A stretch of DNA of 64,000 bases, taken from Noviluteimonas caseinilytica. Its GTDB lineage: Bacteria; Pseudomonadota; Gammaproteobacteria; Xanthomonadales; Xanthomonadaceae. Within the stretch, counting starts at the first letter, position 1, and every line of letters starts with the position of its first letter. Positions 56,468 to 64,000 of this stretch are shown here, one piece after another. The notes under the pieces were generated by a model. That model did no database searches and had not been told where the DNA came from. It saw nothing but the letters and a program-made list of their open reading frames with translations. Location: NCBI RefSeq assembly GCF_018406605.1, contig NZ_AP024545.1, positions 3,100,001-3,164,000 on the forward strand, read 5' to 3'. Made by a program: the position numbers and the translations under genes.

Positions 56468-59098
56468 TCACTCCGGAATACGCACCTCGCCACCCTCACC
56501 GGACACGCCATCGTCGCCCGTTTGGCCGACGTTTAGGGTGTCACTGTCCACCACGCCCGCCTCGTCGTCCAGCGACGCATCGACGCGTTCGACGGCCTGC
56601 AGGGTTTCGTCCGCCGCCAGGCGGATGAGTGTGACGCCCTGCGTGTTGCGGCCGACCTGCGAGATCTCCGCCGCACGGGTGCGCACCAGCGTGCCGCCGT
56701 CCGAGATCAGCAGCACCTCGTGGTGGTCGCTGAGCTGGATGGCGCCCACGAGCTTGCCGTTGCGCGCGGTGGTCTGCAGCGCGATGACGCCCTGCGTGCC
56801 GCGGCCCTTGCGCGGGTAGTCGGCGACCGGCGTGCGCTTGCCGAACCCGCGCTCGCTGGCGGTGAGGATGTCGCCGTCGCCTTCGACCACGATCAGGCTG
56901 CGCACCTGCTCGCCTTCGGCCAGGCGCATGCCGCGCACGCCGGTGGCGGTGCGGCCCATCGAGCGGACCTCGCCTTCGGCGAAGCGCACGGCCTTGCCGT
57001 TGGAGGCGAACAGCATCACGTCGCGATCGCCGTCGGTCAGCGCGACGCCGATCAGCGCGTCGCCGTCTTCCAGGTTGATCGCGATCTTGCCGCGCTGCAG
57101 CTTGAACGCGAACTCGGTAAGCGGCGTCTTCTTGACCGTGCCGTCGCGGGTGGCGAACAGCACGTAGCGGTCGTCGCGATACTCGCGCACCGGCAACACG
57201 GCCTGCACCTGCTCGCCCGGTTCCAGCGGGATCCAGTTGACGATCGGGCGGCCGCGGGCATTCGGGCCGGCGTCGGGCAACTGGTACACGGGCAGCCAGA
57301 ACACGCGGCCGGCGCTGGTGAAGGTGAGCAGCGTGTCGTGCGTGTTCACCAGCCACAGCTGGTCGATGAAGTCTTCGTCCTTCGTCATCGCCGCGTTGCG
57401 GCCGCGGCCGCCGCGACGCTGCGCGCGGTACGCGCTGGCCGGCTGGCGCTTGGCGTAACCCGAATGCGACAGCGTGACCACCACGTCTTCCGGCGCGATG
57501 AGGTCGAGGATGTCGAGGTCTTCTTCGCTGGCGCGGATCTCGCTGCGGCGCGCATCGCCGAATTCTTCCTTGACGTTGCGCAGTTCCGTGCGGATGACGT
57601 CCATCAGCACGTCGGGGTTTTCCAGGATGCGGATCAGGCCCTGGATAGTCTCGAGCAGCTGCTTGTATTCGTCGGTGAGCTTGTCCTGCTCCAGGCCCGT
57701 GAGGCGGTGCAGGCGCATCTCGAGGATCTGCTGCGCCTGGATTTCCGTGAGCTGGTAGCCGTCGGTGAGCAGGCCCACGCCGTCGGGCAGGTCGTCAGGA
57801 CGCGAGGCATCGGCGCCGGCGGCGGCGAGCAGCGCGCCGACCAGGCCCGGTTCCCAGCGACGGGCGAGCATGCGGTCCTTCGCTTCGACGGGATTGGCCG
57901 ACGTCTTGATCAGCTCGATCATCTCGTCGATGTTGGCCAGCGCGACGGTGAGGCCTTCCAGCACGTGGGCGCGGGCGCGGGCCTTGCGCAGTTCGAAGAT
58001 CGTGCGGCGCGTGACCACTTCGCGGCGGTGGCGCACGAACGCTTCGAGGATCTGCTTGAGGTTGAGCAGCTGCGGGCGGCCGTCGACCAGCGCCACCATG
58101 TTGATGGCGAACACCGACTCCATCTGCGTCTGCGCGTACAGGTTGTTGAGGACGACTTCCGCCGACTCGCCGCGCTTGACCTCGATGAAGATGCGCATGC
58201 CGTCCTTGTCGGACTCGTCGCGCAGCTCGCTGATGCCTTCCAGGCGCTTCTCTTTCACCAGCTCGGCGATCTTCTCGATCAGCCGCGCCTTGTTGACCAT
58301 GTACGGGATCTCGGACACCGCGATGGCTTCGCGGCCCGTGTCCTCGTTGACTTCGATCTCGGCGCGCGCGCGCATGCGCACGCGACCGCGGCCGGTGCGG
58401 TAGGCGAGCTGGATGCCGGCGGTGCCGTTGATGATGCCCGCGGTCGGGAAGTCCGGGCCGGGGATGTGCTGCATCAGGCCGTCGACATCGATCGCCGGAT
58501 CGTCGATCAGCGCGATCGTGGCGTCGACCACTTCGTTGAGGTTGTGCGGCGGCAGGTTGGTGGCCATGCCCACCGCGATGCCGGCCGAGCCGTTGATCAG
58601 CAGGTTGGGCACCCGCGTCGGCATGACCGTGGGTTCGAGTTCCTTCTCGTCGTAGTTGGGCTGGAAGTCGACGGTTTCCTTGTCGATGTCCGCCATCAGC
58701 TCGTGCGCCAGGCGCGACATGCGCGCCTCGGTGTAACGCATGGCCGCGGCGGAGTCGCCGTCGATCGAACCGAAGTTGCCCTGCCCGTCCACCAGCATGT
58801 AGCGCAGCGAGAACGGCTGCGCCATGCGCACCAGCGTGTCGTACACCGCGGTGTCGCCGTGCGGGTGGTATTTACCGATGACGTCGCCGACGATGCGCGC
58901 CGACTTGTAGTACGGCTTGTTGCTGTGCGCGCCGAGCTCGTGCATCGCGAACAGCACGCGGCGGTGGACCGGCTTCAGGCCATCCCGGACGTCCGGGAGC
59001 GCGCGCCCCACGATCACGCTCATGGCGTAATCGAGGTAGCTGCGGCGCATCTCGTCTTCGAGGTTGACCGGGATGATTTCCTTGGCGAGTTCTGCCAT
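56468..59098 (-). CDS. gyrA: DNA gyrase subunit A
   Basis: A 876-residue topoisomerase subunit that, with GyrB, introduces negative supercoils. The active tyrosine is Y122 (AAAMRYTEAR); E. coli numbering holds in this region. The quinolone region reads HPHGDTAVYDT, with threonine at 83 and aspartate at 87. The GyrA box QRRGGRG begins at residue 560, ahead of the DNA-wrapping blades. The acidic tail is short. It is transcribed from its own promoter with an inverted repeat in it; mtnA lies upstream on the same strand. Confidence 0.97.
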   Translation of the reverse strand: MAELAKEIIPVNLEDEMRRSYLDYAMSVIVGRALPDVRDGLKPVHRRVLFAMHELGAHSNKPYYKSARIVGDVIGKYHPHGDTAVYDTLVRMAQPFSLRYMLVDGQGNFGSIDGDSAAAMRYTEARMSRLAHELMADIDKETVDFQPNYDEKELEPTVMPTRVPNLLINGSAGIAVGMATNLPPHNLNEVVDATIALIDDPAIDVDGLMQHIPGPDFPTAGIINGTAGIQLAYRTGRGRVRMRARAEIEVNEDTGREAIAVSEIPYMVNKARLIEKIAELVKEKRLEGISELRDESDKDGMRIFIEVKRGESAEVVLNNLYAQTQMESVFAINMVALVDGRPQLLNLKQILEAFVRHRREVVTRRTIFELRKARARAHVLEGLTVALANIDEMIELIKTSANPVEAKDRMLARRWEPGLVGALLAAAGADASRPDDLPDGVGLLTDGYQLTEIQAQQILEMRLHRLTGLEQDKLTDEYKQLLETIQGLIRILENPDVLMDVIRTELRNVKEEFGDARRSEIRASEEDLDILDLIAPEDVVVTLSHSGYAKRQPASAYRAQRRGGRGRNAAMTKDEDFIDQLWLVNTHDTLLTFTSAGRVFWLPVYQLPDAGPNARGRPIVNWIPLEPGEQVQAVLPVREYRDDRYVLFATRDGTVKKTPLTEFAFKLQRGKIAINLEDGDALIGVALTDGDRDVMLFASNGKAVRFAEGEVRSMGRTATGVRGMRLAEGEQVRSLIVVEGDGDILTASERGFGKRTPVADYPRKGRGTQGVIALQTTARNGKLVGAIQLSDHHEVLLISDGGTLVRTRAAEISQVGRNTQGVTLIRLAADETLQAVERVDASLDDEAGVVDSDTLNVGQTGDDGVSGEGGEVRIPE

Positions 59099-59180
59099 TC
59101 GGGTTCCGTGCTGGTGGCCGAGCGCCGGCTGCGGAAGGGACTTCCGCGAAGCGCTCGAAGGGTGGGTTGCAACGCGCGGG

Positions 59181-59214
59181 ATTCTACCATGGAACAGGGT
59201 CGTGAAACCCTGTT
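59181..59214 (-). promoter_or_regulatory. gyrA promoter with overlapping inverted repeat
   Basis: On the minus strand TAGAAT (59186 to 59181) is a good -10, about 80 bases before the gyrA ATG. The inverted repeat AACAGGGT-N6-ACCCTGTT (59193-59214) covers the spacer and -35 area, where no good -35 hexamer is seen. It may be a regulator site; on the plus strand it also looks like a stem followed by three more T. Confidence 0.55.
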
Positions 59215-59287
59215 TTTCCCGGCCAGAAACAATAGCTTACGGGTGCTTCATGCGGCCCCGCGCAATGCCGCGGGAAAGCCCCGTGGA

Positions 59288-60343
59288 TCAGCCCCCGAAC
59301 GCGGCCCGCATCGAGGCCGCATCGGGCCGGCGGATCACGCCCCGCTCGGTCACGATCGCGTCGATCAGGTCGTGCGGCGTGACGTCGAAAACGGGATTCC
59401 AGGCATCGATGCCTTCGGCCACGGTGCGGCTGCCGCCGACGCTGTGGAGTTCGGCCGCGTCGCGTTCCTCGATCTCGATGAGGTCGCCGCTCGCGGTGGC
59501 CATGTCGACCGTCGAGGACGGCGCGACCACCATGAACCCGACGCCGTGGTGGCGCGCGGCGATCGCCAGTTGATACGTGCCGATCTTGTTCGCGGTGTCG
59601 CCGTTGGCGCAGATGCGATCCGCGCCCACGACCACCCACTGCACCTTGCCGCCCTTCATCAGGTGCGAGGCGGCGGAGTCGGCGATCAGCGTGGCGTCGA
59701 TGCCGTCCTGCTGCAGTTCCCACACCGTCAGGCGCGCGCCCTGCAGCCACGGGCGCGTCTCGCCCGCGAACACCTTGTCGATGCGGCCTTGCGCTACGCC
59801 CGCGCGGATCACGCCGAGCGCGGTGCCGAAACCCGCCGTTGCGAGCGAGCCGGTGTTGCAATGCGTGAGCACGCCGCTGCCCGGTTCGATCAGCGATGCG
59901 CCGAGCGCGCCCATGCGGCGGTTGGCGGCGAGGTCTTCGGTGTCGATGGCCGCGGCTTCGCGTTCGAGCGCGTCGCGCCAGTCGTGGCCCGCGCGTGCGA
60001 GCGCGGCGCGCATGCGCCCGAGCGCCCAGGCGAGGTTGACCGCGGTGGGACGCGCGGCGTTGAGGCGTTGCAGGGCGGGTTCGAGTTTCGCGGCGGCGTC
60101 GATGGCATCCGTGGCATCGATCGCGCGTTCGGCCAACACGACGCCCCATGCGGCGGCGATGCCGATGGCCGGCGCGCCGCGCACGGCGAGTGCGTGGATG
60201 GCGGACGCGACTTCGTCGCTCGTCGTGCAGGTGAGGTATTCGGTGGCGAAGGGCAGCTTGCGCTGGTCGAGGAGCTCGAGCGTATCGCCGGTCCAGCGGA
60301 TCGGGCGGATGCGGTCGTAGCGGGCGTAATCGATGTCGTCCAT
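59288..60343 (-). CDS. mtnA: Methylthioribose-1-phosphate isomerase
   Basis: It converts methylthioribose 1-phosphate to the ribulose form in the methionine salvage pathway. It has 351 residues. The family's RGAPAIGIAAAWG, the catalytic cysteine C162 in THCNTGSLAT and the aspartate D242 in GADRICANGDTANKIGTY are present. It belongs to the fold shared with eIF2B subunits, and the cysteine and aspartate separate it from those. It lies upstream of gyrA on the same strand, with 189 bases between, and starts 18 bases after the DUF3011 gene ends on that strand. Confidence 0.95.
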   Translation of the reverse strand: MDDIDYARYDRIRPIRWTGDTLELLDQRKLPFATEYLTCTTSDEVASAIHALAVRGAPAIGIAAAWGVVLAERAIDATDAIDAAAKLEPALQRLNAARPTAVNLAWALGRMRAALARAGHDWRDALEREAAAIDTEDLAANRRMGALGASLIEPGSGVLTHCNTGSLATAGFGTALGVIRAGVAQGRIDKVFAGETRPWLQGARLTVWELQQDGIDATLIADSAASHLMKGGKVQWVVVGADRICANGDTANKIGTYQLAIAARHHGVGFMVVAPSSTVDMATASGDLIEIEERDAAELHSVGGSRTVAEGIDAWNPVFDVTPHDLIDAIVTERGVIRRPDAASMRAAFGG

Positions 60344-60361
60344 GGCACGAAGTTTACGCCG

Positions 60362-61096
60362 TCACCAGACGGTGAACTCCGCGCGGCAACCGCGGCTCAC
60401 CCACACGCCGCGCACGTCCCAGCCCCAGCTCTGGCCCTGCACGCACGGGGTCTTCGACAGTTGGCGCGTGAGTTGCGCGCCCTTCCACACGCCGACATCG
60501 CAGCGGCGTTCGCGGCCGCGGTCGGATTCGCACCGCAGCTTCTGCGGGCCCAGCGCTTCGGTGGGGGCGCCGACGCCGACCTGGAAGTCCGCGCGACAGC
60601 CCTGCGCCACCCAGATGCTGTTGCGATCGAAGCTCCACGTGCTGTGCCGGATGCACGGCGACCGCGACAACTGCCGCACCAGCTGCACGCCCGCCATCGT
60701 GGACGCGGGGCAGTGGCGACGACCGCCGCCGTTGGATTCGCACCGCACCATGATTGGACCGGTCGGCGCGGGGCCGCCCTCGCCCAGCGCGAAATCGGCG
60801 CGGCATCCGGCGTTGACCCAGATCCCGTTCGGACGGACGCCCCAGGACTTGCCTTCGACGCACGGGCTGCGCGACAGCTGTTTCGTCAGGCGCGCGCCAC
60901 CGCGCGTATCGGCTTCGCAGGTGCGTTCGCGCCCGCGCGGCGATTCGCAGCGGATCGTGCCGCTGTCGTTGCCGGGATACGGCTCGGCGGCGCGGTACTG
61001 CTGTTCTTCGGCGGCCGGGGGATCCGTCGGCATTGCATCGACGGGCGCGATGCCCGTGGTGCAAGCAAGCAGGAAACCTGTGGCGAGCGGACGCAT
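60362..61096 (-). CDS. Exported protein with three DUF3011 repeats
   Basis: A 244-residue periplasmic or secreted protein of unknown role. A signal peptide (about 1-21) is followed by three repeats of about 60 residues. Each has four cysteines with identical spacing (10, 19 and 19 residues apart): 50-60-79-98, 119-129-148-167 and 189-199-218-237. Shared stretches are RCES, QLSRSPC or QLSKTPC, and GCRA(D/E)F at each repeat end. The regular cysteines suggest two disulfides per repeat. DUF3011 proteins often have one or two repeats. Its stop lies 18 bases before the mtnA ATG. Confidence 0.82.
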   Translation of the reverse strand: MRPLATGFLLACTTGIAPVDAMPTDPPAAEEQQYRAAEPYPGNDSGTIRCESPRGRERTCEADTRGGARLTKQLSRSPCVEGKSWGVRPNGIWVNAGCRADFALGEGGPAPTGPIMVRCESNGGGRRHCPASTMAGVQLVRQLSRSPCIRHSTWSFDRNSIWVAQGCRADFQVGVGAPTEALGPQKLRCESDRGRERRCDVGVWKGAQLTRQLSKTPCVQGQSWGWDVRGVWVSRGCRAEFTVW

Positions 61097-61176
61097 CGGT
61101 CTGTTCCTGCGGTTCGTGAGCGCACTTTCCGGGATCGCTGAATGCGCGGTCAAGTGCGACGTTGGGCCATGCCGCG

Positions 61177-62142
61177 TCACGCCCGCGCGAAATCGAACGC
61201 CAGCACGTCCGCGATCCGCCCGGTGCCCAGCATGGCCATGAGCAGGCGGTCGATGCCCAGCGCCACGCCCGCGCACGCGGGCAGGCCCGCCAGCGCGGCG
61301 AGGAGCGCTTCGTCCGGCGGGGGCGCGGGCTGGCCGCGCCCGGCGCGCACGGCGCGATCGCGTTCGAAGCGTTCGCGTTGCTCCACGGGGTCGCGCAGCT
61401 CGTGGTAGCCGTTGGCCACCTCAAGCGGGCCCAGGTACACCTCGAAGCGTTCGGCGACCGGCGGATCGCCGGGCCGGATGCGCGCCAGCGCGCATTGCGA
61501 CGCCGGATAGTCGTGGACGATCAGCAACTGGTCGTCCGGGAACGCGGGTTGCAGGCGATGCGTGGCGAGCAGGTCGAGCCAGTCGTCGCGCACCAGGCCC
61601 GCGGGATCGATCGCGATGTCGCCGAGCGCGTTGCGCAATGCGTCATCGCTGGCGGTGAACGGATCGACGCGCAGGTGTTCGATGTACAGGTCGCGATACG
61701 CGGTTTCGACGACGCGCGCGTGGCGCCCGACCAACGCGAGCGCGTGTTGCACCAGGTCCGCCGTTTCGCGCGCGAGCCAGCGATGGTCGCGACCGACGCG
61801 GTACCACTCCAGCATCGTGAATTCGGGGTTGTGGCGCCCGCCCGCTTCGCCGTCGCGGAACACGCGACCCAGTTCGTAGCAATCGCCCACGCCTTCGGCG
61901 AGCAGGCGCTTGAGCGGATATTCCGGCGACGTGCGCAGCCAGCGCGTGCGCGGCGCGCCGTCGGTGCGGCCGGAGAAGTCGAGCGAGAACGAGGCGATGT
62001 TCGGATCGGTATTGCCCGCGCGCGACAGCACGGGCGTTTCGACTTCCAGCACGTTGCGCTTCGCGAAGAACGCACGCACCGCGGCGTTGAGTTGCGCCCG
62101 CAGGCGCAGCGCATCGGGATGCCGCGCGGCAGAGGCGATCAT
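61177..62142 (-). CDS. epmA: Elongation factor P lysine(34) ligase
   Basis: A lysyl-tRNA synthetase paralogue that attaches beta-lysine to elongation factor P; 321 residues against 325 in E. coli. It lacks the N-terminal anticodon domain. Class II motifs are present: FFAKRNVLEVETPVLSRAGNTDPNI, RWLRTSPEYPLKRLL, CYELGRVFRDGEAGGRHNPEFTMLEWY, and the C-terminal GVALGIDRLLMAMLG. The ATG at 62142 overlaps the ligA stop (ATGA), so the two are co-transcribed. The usual partner genes epmB and efp are not in the window. Confidence 0.93.
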   Translation of the reverse strand: MIASAARHPDALRLRAQLNAAVRAFFAKRNVLEVETPVLSRAGNTDPNIASFSLDFSGRTDGAPRTRWLRTSPEYPLKRLLAEGVGDCYELGRVFRDGEAGGRHNPEFTMLEWYRVGRDHRWLARETADLVQHALALVGRHARVVETAYRDLYIEHLRVDPFTASDDALRNALGDIAIDPAGLVRDDWLDLLATHRLQPAFPDDQLLIVHDYPASQCALARIRPGDPPVAERFEVYLGPLEVANGYHELRDPVEQRERFERDRAVRAGRGQPAPPPDEALLAALAGLPACAGVALGIDRLLMAMLGTGRIADVLAFDFARA

Positions 62143-64000
62143 TTCGGGTCCGCGAGATACGCCAGCAGGCGCGCTTCGTCCCAGACGTCCACGCCGAGTT
62201 CTTGCGCCTTCGCCAGCTTGCTGCCGGCCGCTTCGCCGGCAACGACGAAGCTGGTCTTCTTCGACACGCTGCCGGACACCTTGGCGCCCAGCGCTTCGAG
62301 TTTCGCGCCCGCTTCGTCGCGCGACATCGCTTCCAGGCCACCGGTCAGCACCACCGTCTTGCCCGCGAGCGGACCATCGGCGCTGCGTTGCGGTGCGCCT
62401 TCCGGCCAGTGCACGCCGTTCTTCTGCAAGGCCGCGATGACTTCGCGGTTGTGCGGCTGCGCGAAGAAATGCGCGATGCGCGCGGCGACGACCGGGCCGA
62501 TGTCCGGCACCTGGCGCAAGGTCTCTTCGTCGGCGGCCATCAGCGGATCGAGCGCGCCGAAGTGCCGCGCCAGCGTGCGCGCCGTGCTTTCGCCCACGTC
62601 GCGGATGCCGAGCGCGAACAACACGCGTTCGAGCGTGGTGGTGCGGCTGGCGTCGATCGCAGCGACGAGGTTCTCCGCCCACTTGGTGGCGACCTTGCCG
62701 GCCTTCACCGTTTCGGGGACGGCGTCGGCGAGGGCGTCGGCCTGCTGCTTCATCTGCACGAACGCATCGACGTCCAGCGTGTACAGGTCCGCCACCGTCC
62801 GCACCATGTCGAACTCGACCAGTGCCGTGATGAAGCGTTCACCCAGCCCGTCGATGTCCATCGCGCGACGCGAGGCGAAATGGAACAGCGCCTGCACGCG
62901 CTGCGCCGGGCAGAACAGGCCGCCGGTGCAGCGTGCGACGACCTCGCCCTCTTCGCGCTCGACCGCCGAGCCGCACACGGGGCACGCGGTGGGCAGTTCG
63001 TAGGCGGCGTGTTTCGGATGTCCCTTCGCATCGACCGGGCGCTTGTCCTCGATCACGCGCACCACCTCCGGGATCACGTCGCCCGCGCGGCGGATGATCA
63101 CGGTGTCGCCCACGCGCACGTCGAGGCGCGCGATCTGGTCGGCGTTGTGCAGCGTCGCGCGCGTGACGGTCACGCCGCCCACCTGCACCGGCGCCATCAG
63201 CACCCACGGCGTCACCGCGCCCGTGCGGCCCACGTTGACTTCGATCGACTCGACCGTCGTCGCCTGTTCCTGCGCCGGGTACTTGTGCGCGATGGCCCAG
63301 CGCGGCGCGCGCGAGACGAAGCCCATCGCGCGTTGCTGGTCGTAGCGATCGAGCTTGTAGACCACGCCGTCGATGTCGTACGGCAGCGCGTTGCGCTTGT
63401 CGCCGATGCGGCGGTAATACGCCAGCAGGCCCGCGGCGCCGCGTGCGGTGTCGACTTCGGCGCTGACGGGCAATCCGAGTTCGCGCAACCACGCGAGCGT
63501 CTGCGAATGCGCGGGCGGCAGCGTCGCACCGTCCACTTCGCCGAGCGCGTAGGCGTAGAACGCCAGCGGTCGCTGCGCGGTGATGCGCGGATCGAGCTGG
63601 CGCAGCGAACCGGCTGCGCCGTTGCGCGGATTGGCCAGCGTCTTCTCGCCGTGTTCCAGCGCCCAGGCGTTGTACTTTTCGAAGGCGGCCTTGGGCATGA
63701 AGACTTCGCCGCGCACTTCCAGCACCGGCGGCGCCTTGCCGCGCAGCTTGAGCGGCACGCTGCGCACGGTGCGCAGGTTGGCGGTGACGTCTTCGCCCGT
63801 GGCACCGTCGCCGCGCGTGGCGCCGCGCACGAACACACCGTGTTCGTAGCGCAGGCTGATCGCCAGGCCATCGAGCTTGGGTTCGACGGAGAACGCGGGA
63901 TCGGCGTCGCCGGTTTCCTTGACGATGCGCGCGACGAATTCTTCGACCTCGCCGTCTTCGAACGCATTGGCGAGCGACAGCATCGGCACCGCGTGCTTCA
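62139..64000 (-). CDS. ligA: NAD-dependent DNA ligase, 3' part
   Basis: About 620 residues of the replicative ligase are visible; the N-terminal Ia domain lies beyond the window end. The visible part starts at KHAVPMLSLANAFE and contains the adenylation motif EPKLDG with the nucleotidylated lysine, the zinc finger (CPVCGS and later CTGGLFCPAQ), four helix-hairpin-helix elements (ALGIRDVGESTARTLARHF) and a C-terminal BRCT domain (LAGKTVVLTGGLEAMSRDEA). No frameshift is seen. It is coupled to epmA by ATGA. Confidence 0.95.
   Translation of the reverse strand, partial: KHAVPMLSLANAFEDGEVEEFVARIVKETGDADPAFSVEPKLDGLAISLRYEHGVFVRGATRGDGATGEDVTANLRTVRSVPLKLRGKAPPVLEVRGEVFMPKAAFEKYNAWALEHGEKTLANPRNGAAGSLRQLDPRITAQRPLAFYAYALGEVDGATLPPAHSQTLAWLRELGLPVSAEVDTARGAAGLLAYYRRIGDKRNALPYDIDGVVYKLDRYDQQRAMGFVSRAPRWAIAHKYPAQEQATTVESIEVNVGRTGAVTPWVLMAPVQVGGVTVTRATLHNADQIARLDVRVGDTVIIRRAGDVIPEVVRVIEDKRPVDAKGHPKHAAYELPTACPVCGSAVEREEGEVVARCTGGLFCPAQRVQALFHFASRRAMDIDGLGERFITALVEFDMVRTVADLYTLDVDAFVQMKQQADALADAVPETVKAGKVATKWAENLVAAIDASRTTTLERVLFALGIRDVGESTARTLARHFGALDPLMAADEETLRQVPDIGPVVAARIAHFFAQPHNREVIAALQKNGVHWPEGAPQRSADGPLAGKTVVLTGGLEAMSRDEAGAKLEALGAKVSGSVSKKTSFVVAGEAAGSKLAKAQELGVDVWDEARLLAYLADPK

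Noticed and set aside
51341..56536. Open frame of about 1731 codons antisense to the macroglobulin gene
   Set aside because: Same cause: absence of stops in GC-rich antisense phase; no recognisable domains.

Overview
The window looks like the chromosome of a GC-rich gammaproteobacterium of the Xanthomonadaceae, most like Lysobacter or Luteimonas. The reasons are very high GC, a eukaryote-like kynurenine gene set, a MetH split into two genes behind an ArsR-methyltransferase regulator, a giant NAD-dependent glutamate dehydrogenase, a YtrA-type regulator with its own ABC transporter, and the mtnA-gyrA order. The genus is inferred. I see no phage, insertion sequence, CRISPR array, rRNA or tRNA. 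Genes are packed with many 1-4 base overlaps, and no gene-free stretch exceeds 300 bases (the longest is about 250, before the YtrA operon).

Layout. 1-6.1 kb (+): end of an ACMSD gene, kynU, kmo, sbcB, a DUF2461 and a DUF2939 gene. 6.1-10.4 kb (-): a module of a MauL-type cupredoxin, a membrane EAL phosphodiesterase with a decayed GGDEF domain, and an outer-membrane barrel. 10.5-13.1 kb (-): EamA transporter, NAD kinase, cN-I-type 5'-nucleotidase. 13.3-19.5 kb (-): acyl-CoA dehydrogenase and the 1670-residue glutamate dehydrogenase. 19.6-24.3 kb (+): ArsR-methyltransferase fusion and the two halves of methionine synthase. 24.4-30.5 kb (-): a SLOG-SLATT-like membrane protein, a DUF2058 protein, ugd with slyX, and two FKBP-type prolyl isomerases. 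30.6-33.4 kb (+): YtrA operon (small exported protein, regulator, ABC ATPase, permease), with a promoter/operator and a terminator. 33.4-34.9 kb (-): fumC. 34.9-38.8 kb (+): purB, a VOC protein, RoxA-type ribosomal oxygenase, GNAT protein. 39-44.5 kb (+): sucA-sucB-lpdA. 44.6-47.5 kb (+): methyltransferase, LOG, AcuI-type reductase, a single-domain response regulator. 47.5-49 kb: CbpA-type DnaJ (-) and a peroxiredoxin (+). 49-56.3 kb (-): pbpC and an alpha-2-macroglobulin lipoprotein. 56.5-64 kb (-): gyrA, mtnA, a triple DUF3011 protein, epmA and the 3' part of ligA.

How the genes work together. Most are housekeeping: tryptophan breakdown and NAD(P) supply (ACMSD, kynU, kmo, nadK, a 5'-nucleotidase), glutamate, fumarate and 2-oxoglutarate entry to the TCA cycle (gdh, fumC, sucAB-lpdA), methionine synthesis and salvage (metH halves, mtnA), envelope building and defence (pbpC with macroglobulin, ugd, FKBPs, YtrA-ABC), and translation-factor modification (RoxA, EpmA).

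The parts most worth a second look are the SLOG-SLATT fusion, the ArsR-methyltransferase regulator with a palindrome over its own likely promoter, the YtrA operator (GGTG-N16-CACC) lying on a near-consensus promoter, the cupredoxin/EAL/barrel module, and an inverted repeat in the gyrA promoter.
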